Assembly: GCA_015183035.1 (NCBI GenBank)
Contig: JACZZP010000019.1
Location: 248,001 to 312,000, forward strand
Source of the DNA: Meloidogyne chitwoodi
Lineage: Eukaryota > Nematoda > Chromadorea > Rhabditida > Meloidogynidae
Direction: 5' to 3'
Length of the DNA: 64,000 nt
Positions 45,176-59,325 of the stretch are shown piece after piece; position 1 is the first letter of the stretch, and every line of letters starts with the position of its first letter. The notes under the pieces are model-generated. The model saw only the letters and a program-made list of their open reading frames with translations. It did no database searches and was not told the origin of the DNA. The translations under genes and the position numbers were made by a program.

Positions 45176-45900
45176 CAGGGTGACAAAAAAGTTCGGAGAC
45201 AATTATTTTTTATCATAACTTAAGTCAAAATTTTGCTATCGAGATAAAACAAAGATGAAAAGATAGAGAACTAAATAGGGATTAAGAATTTCAAGAGTTT
45301 AAGAGATTTCTACTACCTGCTTCGATACAGTGTCGAACGCACGGATGAAAATTTTTGACCAAAACTCGCACCTCTTTTTGTGTTTAAAAAATTATAAAAT
45401 GAGAAAGGATTGAGGGATTGACTTAAATTTTTTTTTAGAATCTAGAGGGATCTCTGGTCTTCACAAATAATAGAATAAAAAAATTTTTAGCTTAGTATTT
45501 GGAGAGATATAAATTTTCGCGCAACACTCACAAAATGAAAAATTTCATTTCCCCCCAAAATCGAATTACATCTACTCACAGCCTTCCATGCCAGAGGTAC
45601 AGTTTTCATATTAAAAATTAGTCTGGGTCGCAGGTATGCTCTATTGATTTCTTTTGAGATCTCACAAATCTGACTTCTCAGTGTTGAGATACAGGAAGTG
45701 AATTTTTGGGGAGGACAATTTGATATACCTTACGGAAAAGGCTATAACTTTTGTGATAACCGTCCAAATAATCGCAAATTTTGTATTATAATAGAGAATT
45801 GAATAAGCTATAAAATCAGTTTAAAATTATTTAAAAATAAAAAATATAAAAAAAAGTTATGGTGAATTAAAACTTGACTCCGAACTTTTTTGTCACCCTG
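45176..45900. mobile_element. Mariner-type MITE, right copy (inverted)
   Basis: 725 bp, CAGGGTGACAAAAAAGTTCG to ACTTTTTTGTCACCCTG with TA at both borders. Most of its length is the reverse complement of 40538-41261. Confidence 0.82.
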
Positions 45901-45902
45901 TA

Positions 45903-48900
45903 CTTTAGTACAATGACGAGATAATTTAGTAAAATTATTAAAAAATATTTTGCTTGGTTTAATAAATTTTATTTTTTTGATTAATAATTTTAAAATATTA
46001 TTTTTATATAAATGTTTAAATTTTATTTTTTTTAATTATAATAAATTTGTGTGATATACTTAATTTTGAATATTCAATAAAAATTAATTAAATAAAAAAT
46101 TTAATTCTGTAGTTTTGAGCAAGGAAGAGAACGTCTTTTAAGTAAGTATGAACTTGTTAATGAAAATATTATATTTAAAAATTTAAATTAATAAAATTAT
46201 TGTCGAAAAATTATTTATTAGATCCAAAACATTTCAACATAAATATTTTTCTTTAGAATAATTTAATTATAATTATTTATTTTAATATTTATTAATAAGG
46301 TTTTACAAAAAATTAAAGAATCGATTTTCACCATCAATTATATTTTAAATATTTTATTTAATAAATACATATTAATTTAATTTAATTTATTAACTTAATA
46401 TCAATTATTATAAAATTATTTTTAATTTATTAAATTAATTTTGCCTCCATAAATTCTAAAAGGCAATTTATGTTCCGGGAAAAACTTTTATTATTTAAAA
46501 TCATTTAATATTTTTTAGTTAATTTTAATTAATTTTAATATTTATATAAATTTTAAATTAATAATAAAAATATTTTAAAAATATTTTTTAAATTATAAAA
46601 TTAAAATAGGTAATTATTTTTTAATGATTATTAAGATACAATTTGAGCGTGTTTATTCCATTTTTCAGGATATTAATTTTATAAAGTCGATAAATAAAAT
46701 TATATTTTAAAAAAATTTAATATTTTATTAAATAAATTATTTTATTTAATTAAAGTGTTTTTTAATTTTTTATTGATAAATAAAGTGTTGAAAGTTTACG
46801 TTTAATGAAGTCTTTACAATAAAAATAGTAACTTCTGCTGATTTTAAATAAATTAATTTAATTTAAATAAATTAATTTAATTATTTTAATAAATTAATTT
46901 AATTATTTTAATAAATTAATTTAATTATTTTAATAAATTAATTTAATTATTTTCTCAGTAGTCAATAAATTGACTCAGAACTGCATATAGTATTTCTATA
47001 ATATCGTTACTTAATCTATTTTATTTAAAATTTAATTTAATTTTTTTAAATTAGAATTAAATTAGCTGAATTATTAATTTTGTAAAAAATTTAAAAATTC
47101 TATTTTTAATCTTAATTATTTTATAATTAAATAAGTATGAATAAATACTCGTTATATAGTAGGATTGCGTCGAATGAAAATATTTTAAAAATATTTAAAA
47201 ATTTATTTAATCATTTCTTCAAAAATGATATTAATTTAATATTCAAATTTATAATTTTAATAATATTTAATATATATAATTTAATTTTAAAATTATTAAA
47301 TTTTATTTTTTAATTAAAATTAATTTTTATGTTCTATTTACCTCTTATGGATACAATTATGGGGAAATTCCACATAATTTAATTTATATATAAAAAATTA
47401 AAATTTTAATAATAATTATTTAATTAATTTTATTATAGATTTAGTAAAACTATTTAACTAATTTTTATTTATTAAATAAATTTGAAATAGAGAAGCACTA
47501 GTACTAAGTTTGATAGTTTATATAAAATTATTTTATTATTTTTATAAAAAATAAATAAATTTAATTAATTAAATAAATAAATTTAATTAATTAAATAAAT
47601 AAATTTAATTAATTAAATAAAATAAATTTAATTAAAAATTTTTAGATATTTTTCTTAAAATTATTTTTTTTCAATTGGCTCAAGCTTCTTCAAATATTCC
47701 GCCATTAATCATAATTTAAAGGCGTATTTTTACCTTTTAATTTGTGCTAATAGTCACTATAAGTCACTATATTAATTACTAAATTAAAATTTTAATTAAT
47801 TAAATTTATTCTTAATTATTTTATTTTTATAATTATATATAATTAAATAAATCACTATGATCAATAAAATGCAGTTAATTTTATTTTTAATTCTTTTTTG
47901 AACATATCGGTCGTATTGGTTCAGTTGTCAGTAAATTTTATTTTTTTTATTTTATTAAGAAAAAATAAAAAATTTTTATATAAAACAAAAAAATAAATTA
48001 ATTAAAAATTAATTAATAAAATTAAATGTATTAATTTATTTATTTTTTATTTAGTCGCAATTAGCGAATTACGGTAGCAATACCAATAAGATACGCTCAT
48101 CCTTTCTGACGCATTTTTAAAGTTACTGTTGCCAAGTAGTTGATTAATATATTTAAATAATTTTATTAATATTATATGTATTATTTATTAAATAATTTTA
48201 TTTAAAAATTAATTTATTTAATAATAATAATATGTGACAGAGACTCTCTCTATAACAATTTTTTAGGCCTTATATAAGGAAATTTTTATATAAAAAATTA
48301 ATTAATTTAATTATAAAAAATCAAATTTATTTTTTACTAGTATAAAAAATTAAATAAAAATTTTATTTTATTATTTATTTTAAATTTAAAAATTATTTGT
48401 TAATTTTTCGACAGTTTTACCATTACTTATTTTAATAGCTGTTTCCCAATCCTTTACGAATTTTCCCTGTTGTAATAATAAAAATTATAATTAATATTTT
48501 TGCTAATTATTAATATTTGAATATTTTAAAATAATTATATATTCTATAAAATTTTTTATTTTGTTTTAAGTTGGCGCATTCCTTTTTAAAAATTGTAAGT
48601 ATGCCCAAAGACAATCGGCAATATTAAAAAAAAAATATTTTAGATTAAAAATATCATTTTCTGCTGCGGGAAGAATAAATTTGTAATTTTATAATACTTA
48701 ATTTTAATTTTTGAAAGATATTTTCTGAACGATCATAAATAATAATATTATAAAAATAATAGGCAAAAAATAATATAATTGAAGTTAATAAATAATAAAA
48801 TATTAGAAATACATAAAAATTTATTTATTTATATTTTTTATTAAAAAATGAATTTTTAAAAATTTTAAATTGCTTTTAAAAATTAATTAAAATAAAATTG

Positions 48901-50339
48901 TTATTAGCAGGAAATATTTCTGGCAATTCTTCATTAATATTTATTTAATTAATTAATTTTATTTAAATATTTTAATATTTTTAGACAGTTAAACAAATTT
49001 TTAATTAAATAAATTTTAAAGAAATTAGCAGCACTAATACAAACATATATCAATTATTTATATTTAATTTTTATTTTAAATATAAATATTTTTATAATTA
49101 TTATTTTTTTTAATTTTTAATAGAATCTAAAAACTTTGCCCACCAACTTTTTTCATTCTTGTTTTTTTAATTTTTTAAATAAGATAAAGTAATAAAAAAA
49201 ATTAATAATTAATTTAAATAAAATGAACTTAATTTATATATAATAAAATTTTAACTTTTTTATTAAAATTAATTTATTTTAAAATAAACTTTTAACTTTT
49301 TTAATAAAATTAATTTATTTTAAAAAGATTAGCAGCAATGCTTATTGTTTGCTACAAGAAAAAAACACCATGTTCGTTGTGAGAAGGATAAAATAAATGA
49401 TAAGAATGCTTGATTAAATATTTTTTAAATAAAAAAATAAGAATATTAATTAATTAATATAATTTTATTTTTGTAAATATTTTTTAAAATTATTTAAAAA
49501 TTTTAATTGTATATTTTTAAAATATATTTAAATTTATACAGGATTGGGTGTGTTGCTAGAAACGTAGTTAATTAATAAATTAAATTAATATATTTAATTA
49601 ATTTTATTTATAATTTTATAAAATTTAAATATTTATTAAATAAGCAATTTTATAAAAAAATATACGAAATTAAAATGATTTTAATTAATTTTTTAATAGT
49701 TTTAATTAATATTTATAAAAGCACTTTTATTTTTGATTCAAAATGAATATTAAATTTTAAAATAAATATTTTAAAATTTATTTTATAATAATTTTTATTT
49801 TTCTAAGTACCCTCGATTTTTACAATTAAATTTCAAGTTTATAAATTTAATTAAATATTAATTAATTAAAGTTATTTTACTTGGGAACGGAGTTCAGGAA
49901 AAGGCCAGCAAATTTCGGGAATAATAAGAAGTGTTCTCTTTTGTTCTTTCGTATTCTTTCATGGGTAAAATTGGGTGGAGTAGAGATTGTTGTTATTATA
50001 TATATTTGAAGATTATTTCTAATTATGATATTTTTAAAATTTGGAAAAATGGTTATGAACGACAATTATTTATTTTAAAATTAATATTAAATTTTTTGAT
50101 TATTTTTTTTTAATAATTAAATTAATTAAAAAATAAATAAATTTAAAATTATTTAAACATTAAAAATTCATAATAAATTGTATTGTATAGTAATATTACC
50201 GCAACTTTACATTTTTGCTTCAAAAATTAATAATTAATTACATAATTATTTTTATAGAATTAAATGAATGATGTCTCTAAAGCCCCAATAAAAAATATTA
50301 TATTTATTTATTTTAATGAAATGTGTGTTAAAAGGCCCG
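45903..50339. other. AT-rich gene desert, second part
   Basis: No gene. Tandem TTTAATTATTTTAATAAATT lies at about 46850-46950 and AATTAATTAAATAAATAAAT at 47555-47635. Short islands (47675-47720, 48055-48130, 48410-48475, 49870-50010) have no recognisable content. Confidence 0.55.
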
Positions 50340-50680
50340 CCTAAATTCAGCCATTTTATAAGCATGAATTTAGGCGGCCCCCCAAAAAATAATAATAAAG
50401 AAGAATTTTTTATTATTATATTAATGAATCACGAATTTATTAAATATTCTCATTTCAATTTCGTCATTTGATGACAGATGATTAAATTTTATTTTATTAA
50501 TATTACTTTTTTTTTTAAATTAAGAATGATTATATTGTAAAAATATATTAAAAATTAATTTTTTAAATTTAGTTTTTTAATAAAATATTTTTCCTGAAAA
50601 CTATTTTATTAAATAAATTGCTACTAACTTCTCCTGCTGCGATGTATACTGCGCGACGCGCATTTTTATTTAAAATAAAT
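50340..50680. repeat. Desert duplication, copy 1
   Basis: TTTATAAGCATGAATTTAGG, then ATTAATGAATCA, then TTTCGTCATTTGATGA, then CTGCGATGTATACTGCG recur in the same order at 53168-53690. This copy lacks the MITE at 52844-53167 and so shows its empty site. Confidence 0.6.
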
Positions 50681-50689
50681 TAATTAATA

Positions 50690-52835
50690 AAATATTTTTT
50701 TATTTTTGTGTAGAAAAAGGATTTGGTTTTATATATAATAATAATCTAATTTTTTTCTTCACTATTAGCAATGATAAATCCACACCACATCTTTTGATTA
50801 AATTTTATAATTATTATTTGACAAGTGTGACAAGTATTTAATGAATAAGAACTTAAAAGGATAAAGATTATATTTATTTGTTTTATATTTATAATACGCC
50901 CCTTTTCAACTCCTTTATAACCGGTTTCTCGGCTTCTCCTGCCAGTCCTATTCTAGTCTATTTTTTCCCTCCTTGTATTTGCCCTTCCATGTCGTAAAAT
51001 ATTATTTACAACAAAAATTTAATTTATAAAAAATAATCTTTTTCTTTTACAAATATTTATTCTTTTAAATAAAACAATTTAAAGATAGAGAAGCTTAATC
51101 TTTCTATGAAATTTTTAAGGTTTAAATAAGGATAAAGTGGGCGTTATTTAATACAACGAATTTGAAATAAAAGAAAAAATAGCATGATTAACTTAGTTCC
51201 ACCTAAAAAAGTACAAAAAAATAAAATATTTACTAAAGAATGTATTATGAATCATAAAAAAAAGAAAAGAAAAATATTACATTTTTATTAGAAGAAAAAC
51301 TTATTTATAATTTTATAATTGAAATAAAGTTTATTTAAATGTTTTTCTTTTATTGTTTAAATTAATAGGAGGGGAAACGCTACAGTATTTTTCCTTTGTT
51401 TATTATAGTTTTACTGTTATATTTTTTAATTTTAATAATTTAATTATTTTTCTCGACTTAATTAAGTTTTATAAGTATATAAATTATTTATTTTAATTAT
51501 AAAAAATTTCGTTTCCAGGGCAAAATATGTAAGTAGAAATGTGTAGTGTTCATTACACGTTTGTTAAAATTTGAATATTCTCAACAACCTAGTAAACGTT
51601 AGAAAATTATTTAATAATTAATTAAATAATTATAAATAAATTAAAAAAATATAATATTATTATTTAATTTTATAATTTTTATTATTTAAATAATTTTTAC
51701 TAAAATTAAACGAAAGAATTATTTTTTATTAAATATTTTATTAAATTAATTATAATTTTAATTTTAGTCTATTAGAAATTTAATAATATTTTATTTCTTA
51801 AAATATATTTTTTAATAATATTCCTGAAATTAAAGGAAAATAATTATTTTTTAAATTTTAATTATATTATTTTAAGTAAATTTGAGAAAATTTTAATTTT
51901 ATAATTAATTTAATTAATTGCATGTTGCACTTGCTAAAAGAGTACATTTTTGGCATTACTAATTGAATTTTAATATTATAATTATTTAATTTTAATTGTC
52001 TTGAATAATTCTTAGACCCCCAAATTAATTAAAGAATTAATATTTATTCAATATTTATTAATAAGGTTTGTTAATTTAATAGAAGCATTTAAGGAAGCGG
52101 GTTTTTAAATATATTTTATTTTATTATCAGAATGATTTTAGAAGAAGCTTTTTAGCATGTTAAATAAACAAGATAAATGTGTCATTAGAAAAATCATATG
52201 ATCACCAAAAAAGGTTTAGGAAAAAGTTGTCGAAACACGAAAGCTCCGAATATTTAATTAGGACAAATACCTTTTGTTAACTTTTATCCAATAAATTTAA
52301 ATTAACGAATAATTTCTTTATTTTATGGCGAATATGAGATATTGGTTAAGTTTTTAGTATCAAGCGAATATTAGGATAATTTTTCTCTTTCTTTTAATAA
52401 TAATAAAAAAATAGAAAATCAAGGGGTAAAGCAATTTCAAGACCAAAAAATGTAGTTTTTTGTGTAAAAAGGCAAAGATTAATTGTTGCAATAGGAATAT
52501 AAAGAACATGGTGTAAAAAAGATGGGAAAAGGAATTTTAATTTAATGAAGTTGAATCATAAATAAAGTGGCAAATTGGAATAAATATAATCGTGATTTAA
52601 AAATTCGCGTTATCGCGACAAAGTACATTTTACTTTAATAGGAAGATGATTCAATTATATATTTTAAGATTATTTTAAATGACATTTTAAAGAATATTTG
52701 AAATATGACATTTTAAAGATTATTTTAAATATGACGTTAATATCGGTTTTCACCGACATTAATTATAGTATATTATTTTATTTTATTTATTTTTAAAATA
52801 ATATTGTCACTAAAGCTAAATAACCAGGTTTCCCT
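50690..52835. other. AT-rich stretch with a somewhat less AT-rich island
   Basis: A C/T-rich island lies at about 50900-50995. A less AT-rich zone at about 52080-52640 has scattered codon-like phrases but many stops in every frame. I assign neither. Confidence 0.5.
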
Positions 52836-52843
52836 TTTATAAG

Positions 52844-53167
52844 CATTGATGCAAAAGTTCCAAAATTTCCACGGACTAGTTCCAGTTCCGGAACTGCATT
52901 TTTAATTTTCATAGTTCCAGTTCCAGTTCCGGAACTATATTTTTTATTTTCATAGTTCCAGTTCTGGAACTATTGTGGGGTGAGGAACTAGTTCCGGACC
53001 AGTTCTAGTTCCGGAACTAGTTCTGGAACAAGTTCTAGTTCCAATAATCAGCCAGTTCCATAGTTCCAGTTCCAAACCAGTTCCAGAAATTTGGTAGTTC
53101 CGTAGTTCCAGTTCCGGAACTGGAACTGCATAGTTCAGGAACTGGAACTGGAACTTTTGCATCACTG
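52844..53167. mobile_element. hAT-derived MITE (GGAAC/GTTCC), exact TSD
   Basis: 324 bp. Left end CATTGATGCAAAAGTTCC, right end GGAACTTTTGCATCACTG. Exact 8-bp TSD TTTATAAG (52836-52843 and 53168-53175), confirmed by the uninterrupted TTTATAAGCATGAATTT at about 50355. The interior is GTTCCGGAAC-type arrays like the ends of the hAT at 41298-44520. Confidence 0.92.
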
Positions 53168-53690
53168 TTTATAAGCATGAATTTGGGCGGGCAAATAATG
53201 AAAATATAAAAAAAAAAGAATTTTATTTATTTATATTAATGAATCATAAAAGTTTTAAATATTCTAATTTTAATTTCGTCATTTGATGAAATGTTGATCT
53301 CGCTAATAGTTTACACGTCTTACACTTTTGAGTTGATAAATTGAATATTAAAATTATTTAATTTTAATATATTATTTTTATTTAATTTATTTTAAAAATA
53401 ATATATTATTAATTAAATATTTTTAAATTATTTTTTAGTCAAATAAAAATTAAATATTTTATTTTTTTAATTTAAAAATATTTATTTTATCTAAAATTAT
53501 TTATATTTTTAATTTTATTATTAAATTATTTATATTTTAATTTAATTAAAAGAAGCCGGTTTACATAGTTAAAAATTTCTTTTATAATTTATTATTTAAA
53601 AAATTATTTTTTTCTGAAAAAATATTTTATTAAATAAATTGGCTTACTTCGTCAGCTGCGATAAATACAGCGTCCACGCATAATATTCCT
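53168..53690. repeat. Desert duplication, copy 2
   Basis: Diverged counterpart of 50340-50680, including CAGCTGCGATAAATACAGCG near 53655. Confidence 0.55.
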
Positions 53691-53759
53691 TTTCTAATAA
53701 AATTTATTTTTTTAAATAAATTTAAATTACATATTGAACCAATGGTTTTAAATTTGAAT

Positions 53760-53965
53760 ATTATTATTTTATTATTTTTAAAAATTATTTTATTATTTTT
53801 AAAAAATTATTTTATTATTTTTAAAAATTATTTTATTATTTTTAAAAAATTATTTTATTATTTTTAAAAATTATTTTATTATTTTTAAAAAATTATTTTA
53901 TTATTTTTAAAAAATTATTTTATTATTTTTAAAAAATTATTTTATTATTTTTAAAAATTATTTTA
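53760..53965. repeat. 21-nt tandem repeat ATTATTTTATTATTTTTAAA
   Basis: About ten near-identical copies of TTATTTTATTATTTTTAAAAA; no other feature here. Confidence 0.85.
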
Positions 53966-54456
53966 TCCTTTTTAGGCAGTCAAATAAATTTTTATTTTTT
54001 ATTTAAAATAAATGCTTTAAGCAATTTAAATATTTTATTAATTAATATTTTAATATGATGAGTACATATTTTTTTGATTAGATGTTTTCCTTCATTTTTA
54101 AATTTTATAATAAACAAAGCAAAATAAAAATTAAATTAATTTTAATTTAAAAAATGTTTAATTTTTTTAATAAATATTTTTTTTAAAATTTATTTTAATT
54201 TATTTATAAATAAGTTTCGAAATTTTTTTTAAATAAACTAACTTAAAGCTGTTAATTGCTATGTCGGTTATGTAGAACATAATTAATTTTTTCTATAAAT
54301 TTTATTTTTTACTAATTAAATTATAAATTAGCTAAATTATAAATTTATTTATAAAAATTAAAAAATTTAATTTTTAAATATTATATTATAGGGCGAGTTT
54401 CATTTAGACATTGGGTCCGACACTCCCCCGCAAAGTTAAGTCGGACGTGTCCTACC

Positions 54457-54728
54457 CAATGATGCAAAAGTTCCAAAATTTCCACGGAACTAGTTCCAGT
54501 TCCGGAACTGCATTTTTAATTTTCATAGTTCCAGTTCCAGTTCCGGAACTATATTTTTTATTTTCATAGTTCCAGTTCTGGAACTATTGTGGGGTGAGGA
54601 ACTAGTTCCGGAACAAGTTCTGGAACAAGTTCCAGTTCCAATAATCAGCCAGTTCCATAGTTCCAGTTCCAAACCAGTTCCAGAAATTTGGTAGTTCCGG
54701 AACTGGAACTGGAACTTTTGCATCACTG
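54457..54728. mobile_element. hAT-derived MITE (GGAAC/GTTCC), second exact TSD
   Basis: 272 bp. Left end CAATGATGCAAAAGTTCC, right end GGAACTTTTGCATCACTG. Exact TSD GTCCTACC (54449-54456 and 54729-54736). Nearly the same sequence as 52844-53167 with one internal block missing, so recently mobilised. Confidence 0.92.
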
Positions 54729-54736
54729 GTCCTACC

Positions 54737-57700
54737 CAATTAAGAAGAAGTCTTTTCCAAGCGCTTTATTTATTTATCAAAAGTTAAATATAAATTGGTG
54801 AAAAGTTTTGGGGATAGGAAAAAGTGATTATTTTATTAGTAAAGGACTGAATAAGATTGGCCAATCTTTTGGGTTTTTATATTAGTAAAGGAAGGATAAT
54901 TAATGACAACTGTTAAATACATAAAAATAGTGCTATATAACAATAAGTAAATTTTAATTTTTATAAATAAATGAGGATAAAAATTTATTCATGATATTGA
55001 CGATATTATCTAATATAAGCATTGCAAAATATTTAAAAATTTAAAATAAGAGTATTTAATAATATAATTTTTATTTTTATAATATTACTAAAATTAATAG
55101 AAGAAATTTTTTAATAAATTTAGTTGATTTTAATAATTTTTTATTTTAGAAAAAAAAATTTAATTTTTATTTAATTTAATTTTTATTTACTTTAATTTTT
55201 ATTTAATTTAATTTTTATTTAATTATAGAAAAGCTTAATTTAATTAATAAATATAATATTAATTAATAATTTATTTAAATTTATTAATTTAATTAAAATG
55301 AAGAGAATGATAGAGTCCTGCAGTTTTTCAGGGTTGGGCTAATTTTAATAATTTATTTAATTTTAATTTTTTTAATTTTATTTAATTTTAATTTAATTTA
55401 TTTAATTTTAATAATTTATTTAATTTTAATTTATTATTAAATATTTTGAGCGATTAAAGCGCTTCGGATTTTAATTTTAAGCTTTAAATAAAATTTTTTT
55501 TGTAAACATTTTTTTAAATTTATTTTTTATTTATTTTAATTTAATATTTTAAAACATAAATTTATTAATATAAAATTATTTGAAATTTATAAGTTCATTT
55601 AGCCTTGCATCTTTCCCGTTCGTGTATTCTAGTAGGGTTAGGTCAATGAAGGATTTATTTTCAAATTAATTTTTTTACTTTAAATTATTTAATTTATTTA
55701 ATAAAAAATTTTAAAATTAATGTAAATAAAATTAATTTTATTATTATTTAAAATTAATTTATTAAATAAATATTTAAAAATGAATTTAAAATTAATTTAA
55801 AATTAGTTATTATCCGGAAAAATTTAAAAAAATTGAACGAATGATTTATTCTTTAAACATTTTTTCATGTATAATTTAATAAAAATATTTAAATATTTAA
55901 TTTAAATAATTTTTTTTTAAATTAAATTAAGTTAATTTTAAATAATAAATAAAAAAATAAATATTTTAAAATTATTTTTAAAAAATTAAATTATATCATC
56001 ATAAAATTAAAATTTTTATTTTATAATTAAAAAAAAAATGTTGGATTACCAGAAGAACTCCTCCCTCATATCACAAATAGTTCGTTTTTATGATCAGTTT
56101 TATTTTTTTAATTTTATTTTGAAAAAATAAAATTTTTTGTTTAATAGATTCGATGATTATTCCGGTACATTTTTAGTGATGTTATAGTCGGATTTTTTAT
56201 TTTTAATCCTTTATGTCGTTAAATATTTAATTTATTGACAGCAATTTCTAATATTAAGAATATTAAAAATAATTAATTTAATAATAATTAAATTTAAAAT
56301 TATTCGGAAAAATAGTTTATTTATTTTAAAAAAGAAGATTAAAAAAAGATTAAAAAATAGTAAATTTAAGAATTATTTTATGTAGTATATTTATTTTTAA
56401 TTATAATATTTTTGTTGCAAATTAGATTTTTTATCTATATTGGCTGGCATTTATCGATTCACATTCTTTTTCAATTCGAACACACATTTAAGAAGAATAA
56501 TTTATTTATTTAATATTTATTTTTTTTTAATTTATTTTTTATTAAATTTATTTATTTTAATATTTATTTTTTAATTTATTTTTTTTAATTTTAGCTGATA
56601 TTGGAGTGATTTAATTTAATGAGAGTAAATTTTATTTAATTAAAAAATTATTTATTTATTTTTAAATATTAAATGAAAATTAAAAATAAATAAATTTAAA
56701 TTTTTAATTTAAAATAAAAATGAAAAAGTAAATTTTTAAAATTTACTTTTTCATTTTTATTTTTTTTAATTATTTTTATGTTTAATTTATTCAAATAAAT
56801 AATATTTATTAAATTTTTTTATTATATAATTTTTAAAAAAATTTAAAAGAATTTTTTAACTTATTGTTTTTAATGTTACTTAACCAAATAAGGGGCAAAT
56901 TGCATATGTTTTATTTTTAAATAAATTTTAAAATTATTAATATAAAATTATTTTTAAATTAAAAAATATCTAAATTATAAATTTATCAAAAAATTAAATT
57001 TATTTAATTTTTTTAATTTTAATCTATTTTTATAAAAAGTAATACTAAAATATATTCGTTGTAATGCAGCATAAATCGAATGAAAAATTAAAAAATATTA
57101 AAAAAAATTTATTTTCTCAAAAATAATATTATTTTAAATAATTATTATAATTAACTAATTTTTAAAATTATTTAATTAATTTTATTTTTTAATATGTTTA
57201 AAATGCTCTATTAAAGCCATTGCTGTTTATTTTGGATCCAGTTTTTTTTTAATTTTTAATATTATTTTAAAAAATTTTTATAAAATGTTTAAAATTTTTT
57301 TATAATATTTAAAAGATTTTTAAAAATTTTTAAATTGATATAAAAATAAATTTGTATAAATATTTAATTAAAAATAAATATTAAATTGAATAAATATTAA
57401 ATTGTTTAGGCACACTATTTTTTAGATAGTTGAAGAAATATAGCAATTAATTAATTAAAATATTATATTTTTCAATATTAGGTAATTATTTTATTTTATA
57501 AATTTATTTAAATAAATAAGTTTTGATTTGTTTTAAAACTGATTAAATAATTATAATAAAATATTTTTAATTATTTTAATGTCTAATTAATAGTTTAAAA
57601 ATATTTAAATATTTTTAAATTTATTTATTTAATTATATTTATTTTAAAAAGATGATAAACTGAAGTTCTGAAAGATAAATAATTTTTAATTGATAAAAAA

Positions 57701-59150
57701 AATTAATTTTTATTTTTAAAATATAAAACTTGCATTTTTTAGTAATGTCGTTTTTCTCATTAGGATGGCTTTTTTATAAGAAAATTACTTAATATTTTTT
57801 TAATTTAAATTAAAAAAATAAAATTATACTTAAAATAATTTAATTTAAGTATTTATTTATTTTGTAAAATTTATTTATAAAATTTAATAAATTAAAAAAT
57901 GAAGTCCGACTTATCCCATATCTCTTCCCAACTAAATTTATTTTTATTTAATTATTAAAATAATTAAATTATATTTTTATAATCCTAATGCAATTGAAGA
58001 TTTTTTATGTTATCAGTGCATTAAATAATTTTTAATTATATCAAGCAAAAATTAAAAAATTTAATTTGATTGATAATAATTTATTAAATTTTAAAAAATT
58101 ATTAATTAATTAAAATTTAATTATTTTAATTAATTTATTTTTTATTTTAATTACAAAAATATTTTTTTATTAAATTAGGTACATTTTTATATTTTATAAT
58201 ATTTATTTATCTTTAAATAATTAATCTTTATTTTTATTAAATAAATAAAAAATGATTGAAATGGATTATAGCATAGTTTTTGAGGAACATTTATAGTAAA
58301 ATAATTTTATTTAAATTAAAAATATATTAATATTAATATTTTATTTTATAATTTATTAGGAATATAAATTAATTATTTTTTTATTGATAATTGTATTTTT
58401 AATTAATTATTTTTAAATTAGGTATTATATTTTTATTTTAAATAAAAAAATTATTTTTTATTTAAAAAATTATCGCTGCTTCCAAGTTAACTGGCAGAAA
58501 GTTGAATAAAAAAATAAGATTGTTAATAAAATTTTATAAAATAAATATCATTTTTAATTAAATTTAATAATTTATTAAATTTTAATTTTATTAATAAAAT
58601 AGTATTATATAAAAATATTATTAAAATGTGTTAAAAATTAAATAATAATTTAAAAATAAATTTATAGGAAATAGAATATATTAAATAAAAATAATTTTTA
58701 ATACATATTTAGTTAAGAAAAAATATTTATTTTGATTAATCAACGTTAAAAAAACATTTAATATTTATAGGCAGTTGAATTTAGCCTTTACAATTTTTTA
58801 TTAAAGAAGAAAATGTTTTATGGAGAGAATGATTAATTTTTTTAAATAAATAGAAAATTTTTTTTTTAATATTCAGATTTAATTTTTTTGTCCAAGACAG
58901 CCTGAAAAATAAAAAACAATAATGCTAGGTCTAATTATTAATATAAAAAATATTAAAAAAATAAAGATATTTATTAAAATTAAAATAAATAAAATTTACG
59001 CCTGTGGCGTTTAAAATCTCAACCAGTAACTCAATATAGTAATTTTATTAAATAATTTAAAAAATTAAATTTAATAGGTTATCCTATATTTGGTATTTTT
59101 ATAAACAAAGTCAAATTTACAAGAAAAAATATTATTTACCTTTATTAATG
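54737..59150. other. AT-rich gene desert, third part
   Basis: A/T runs with simple tandem patches (TTTTTATTTAATTTAAT at 55165-55225, TTTAATTTTAATAATTTATT at 55330-55440). No gene, RNA gene or element identified. Confidence 0.55.
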
Positions 59151-59154
59151 AACT

Positions 59155-59325
59155 TTGCTCTTTTCGTCACGTGCTCACTTCTTTTTCTTTTCCTTCTTTT
59201 CTTTTATTATAAAGTACAGAAATAATTTTCCTTTCTTTTCCTTTTCTCTTTCTTTTCTTTTTCTTTTCCTTCTCTTTTCTTTTCCTCCTCTCTTTTATTA
59301 TAAAAGTGCAGAATATTGACTTATC
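59155..59325. repeat. Polypyrimidine tract
   Basis: Long runs of TTTTCTTTTCCTTCTTTTC with two ATTATAAAGTACAGAA/ATTATAAAAGTGCAGAA phrases, a tandemly doubled ~95-nt unit. Confidence 0.7.

Noticed and set aside
49877..50113. Overlapping ~60-codon frames in the desert
   Set aside because: No family resemblance, no splice or start context, and composition like the surrounding A/T-rich DNA.
52080..52640. Possible degraded coding region in the desert
   Set aside because: Less AT-rich and with occasional coding-like phrases, but every frame is full of stops and no family pattern is convincing.
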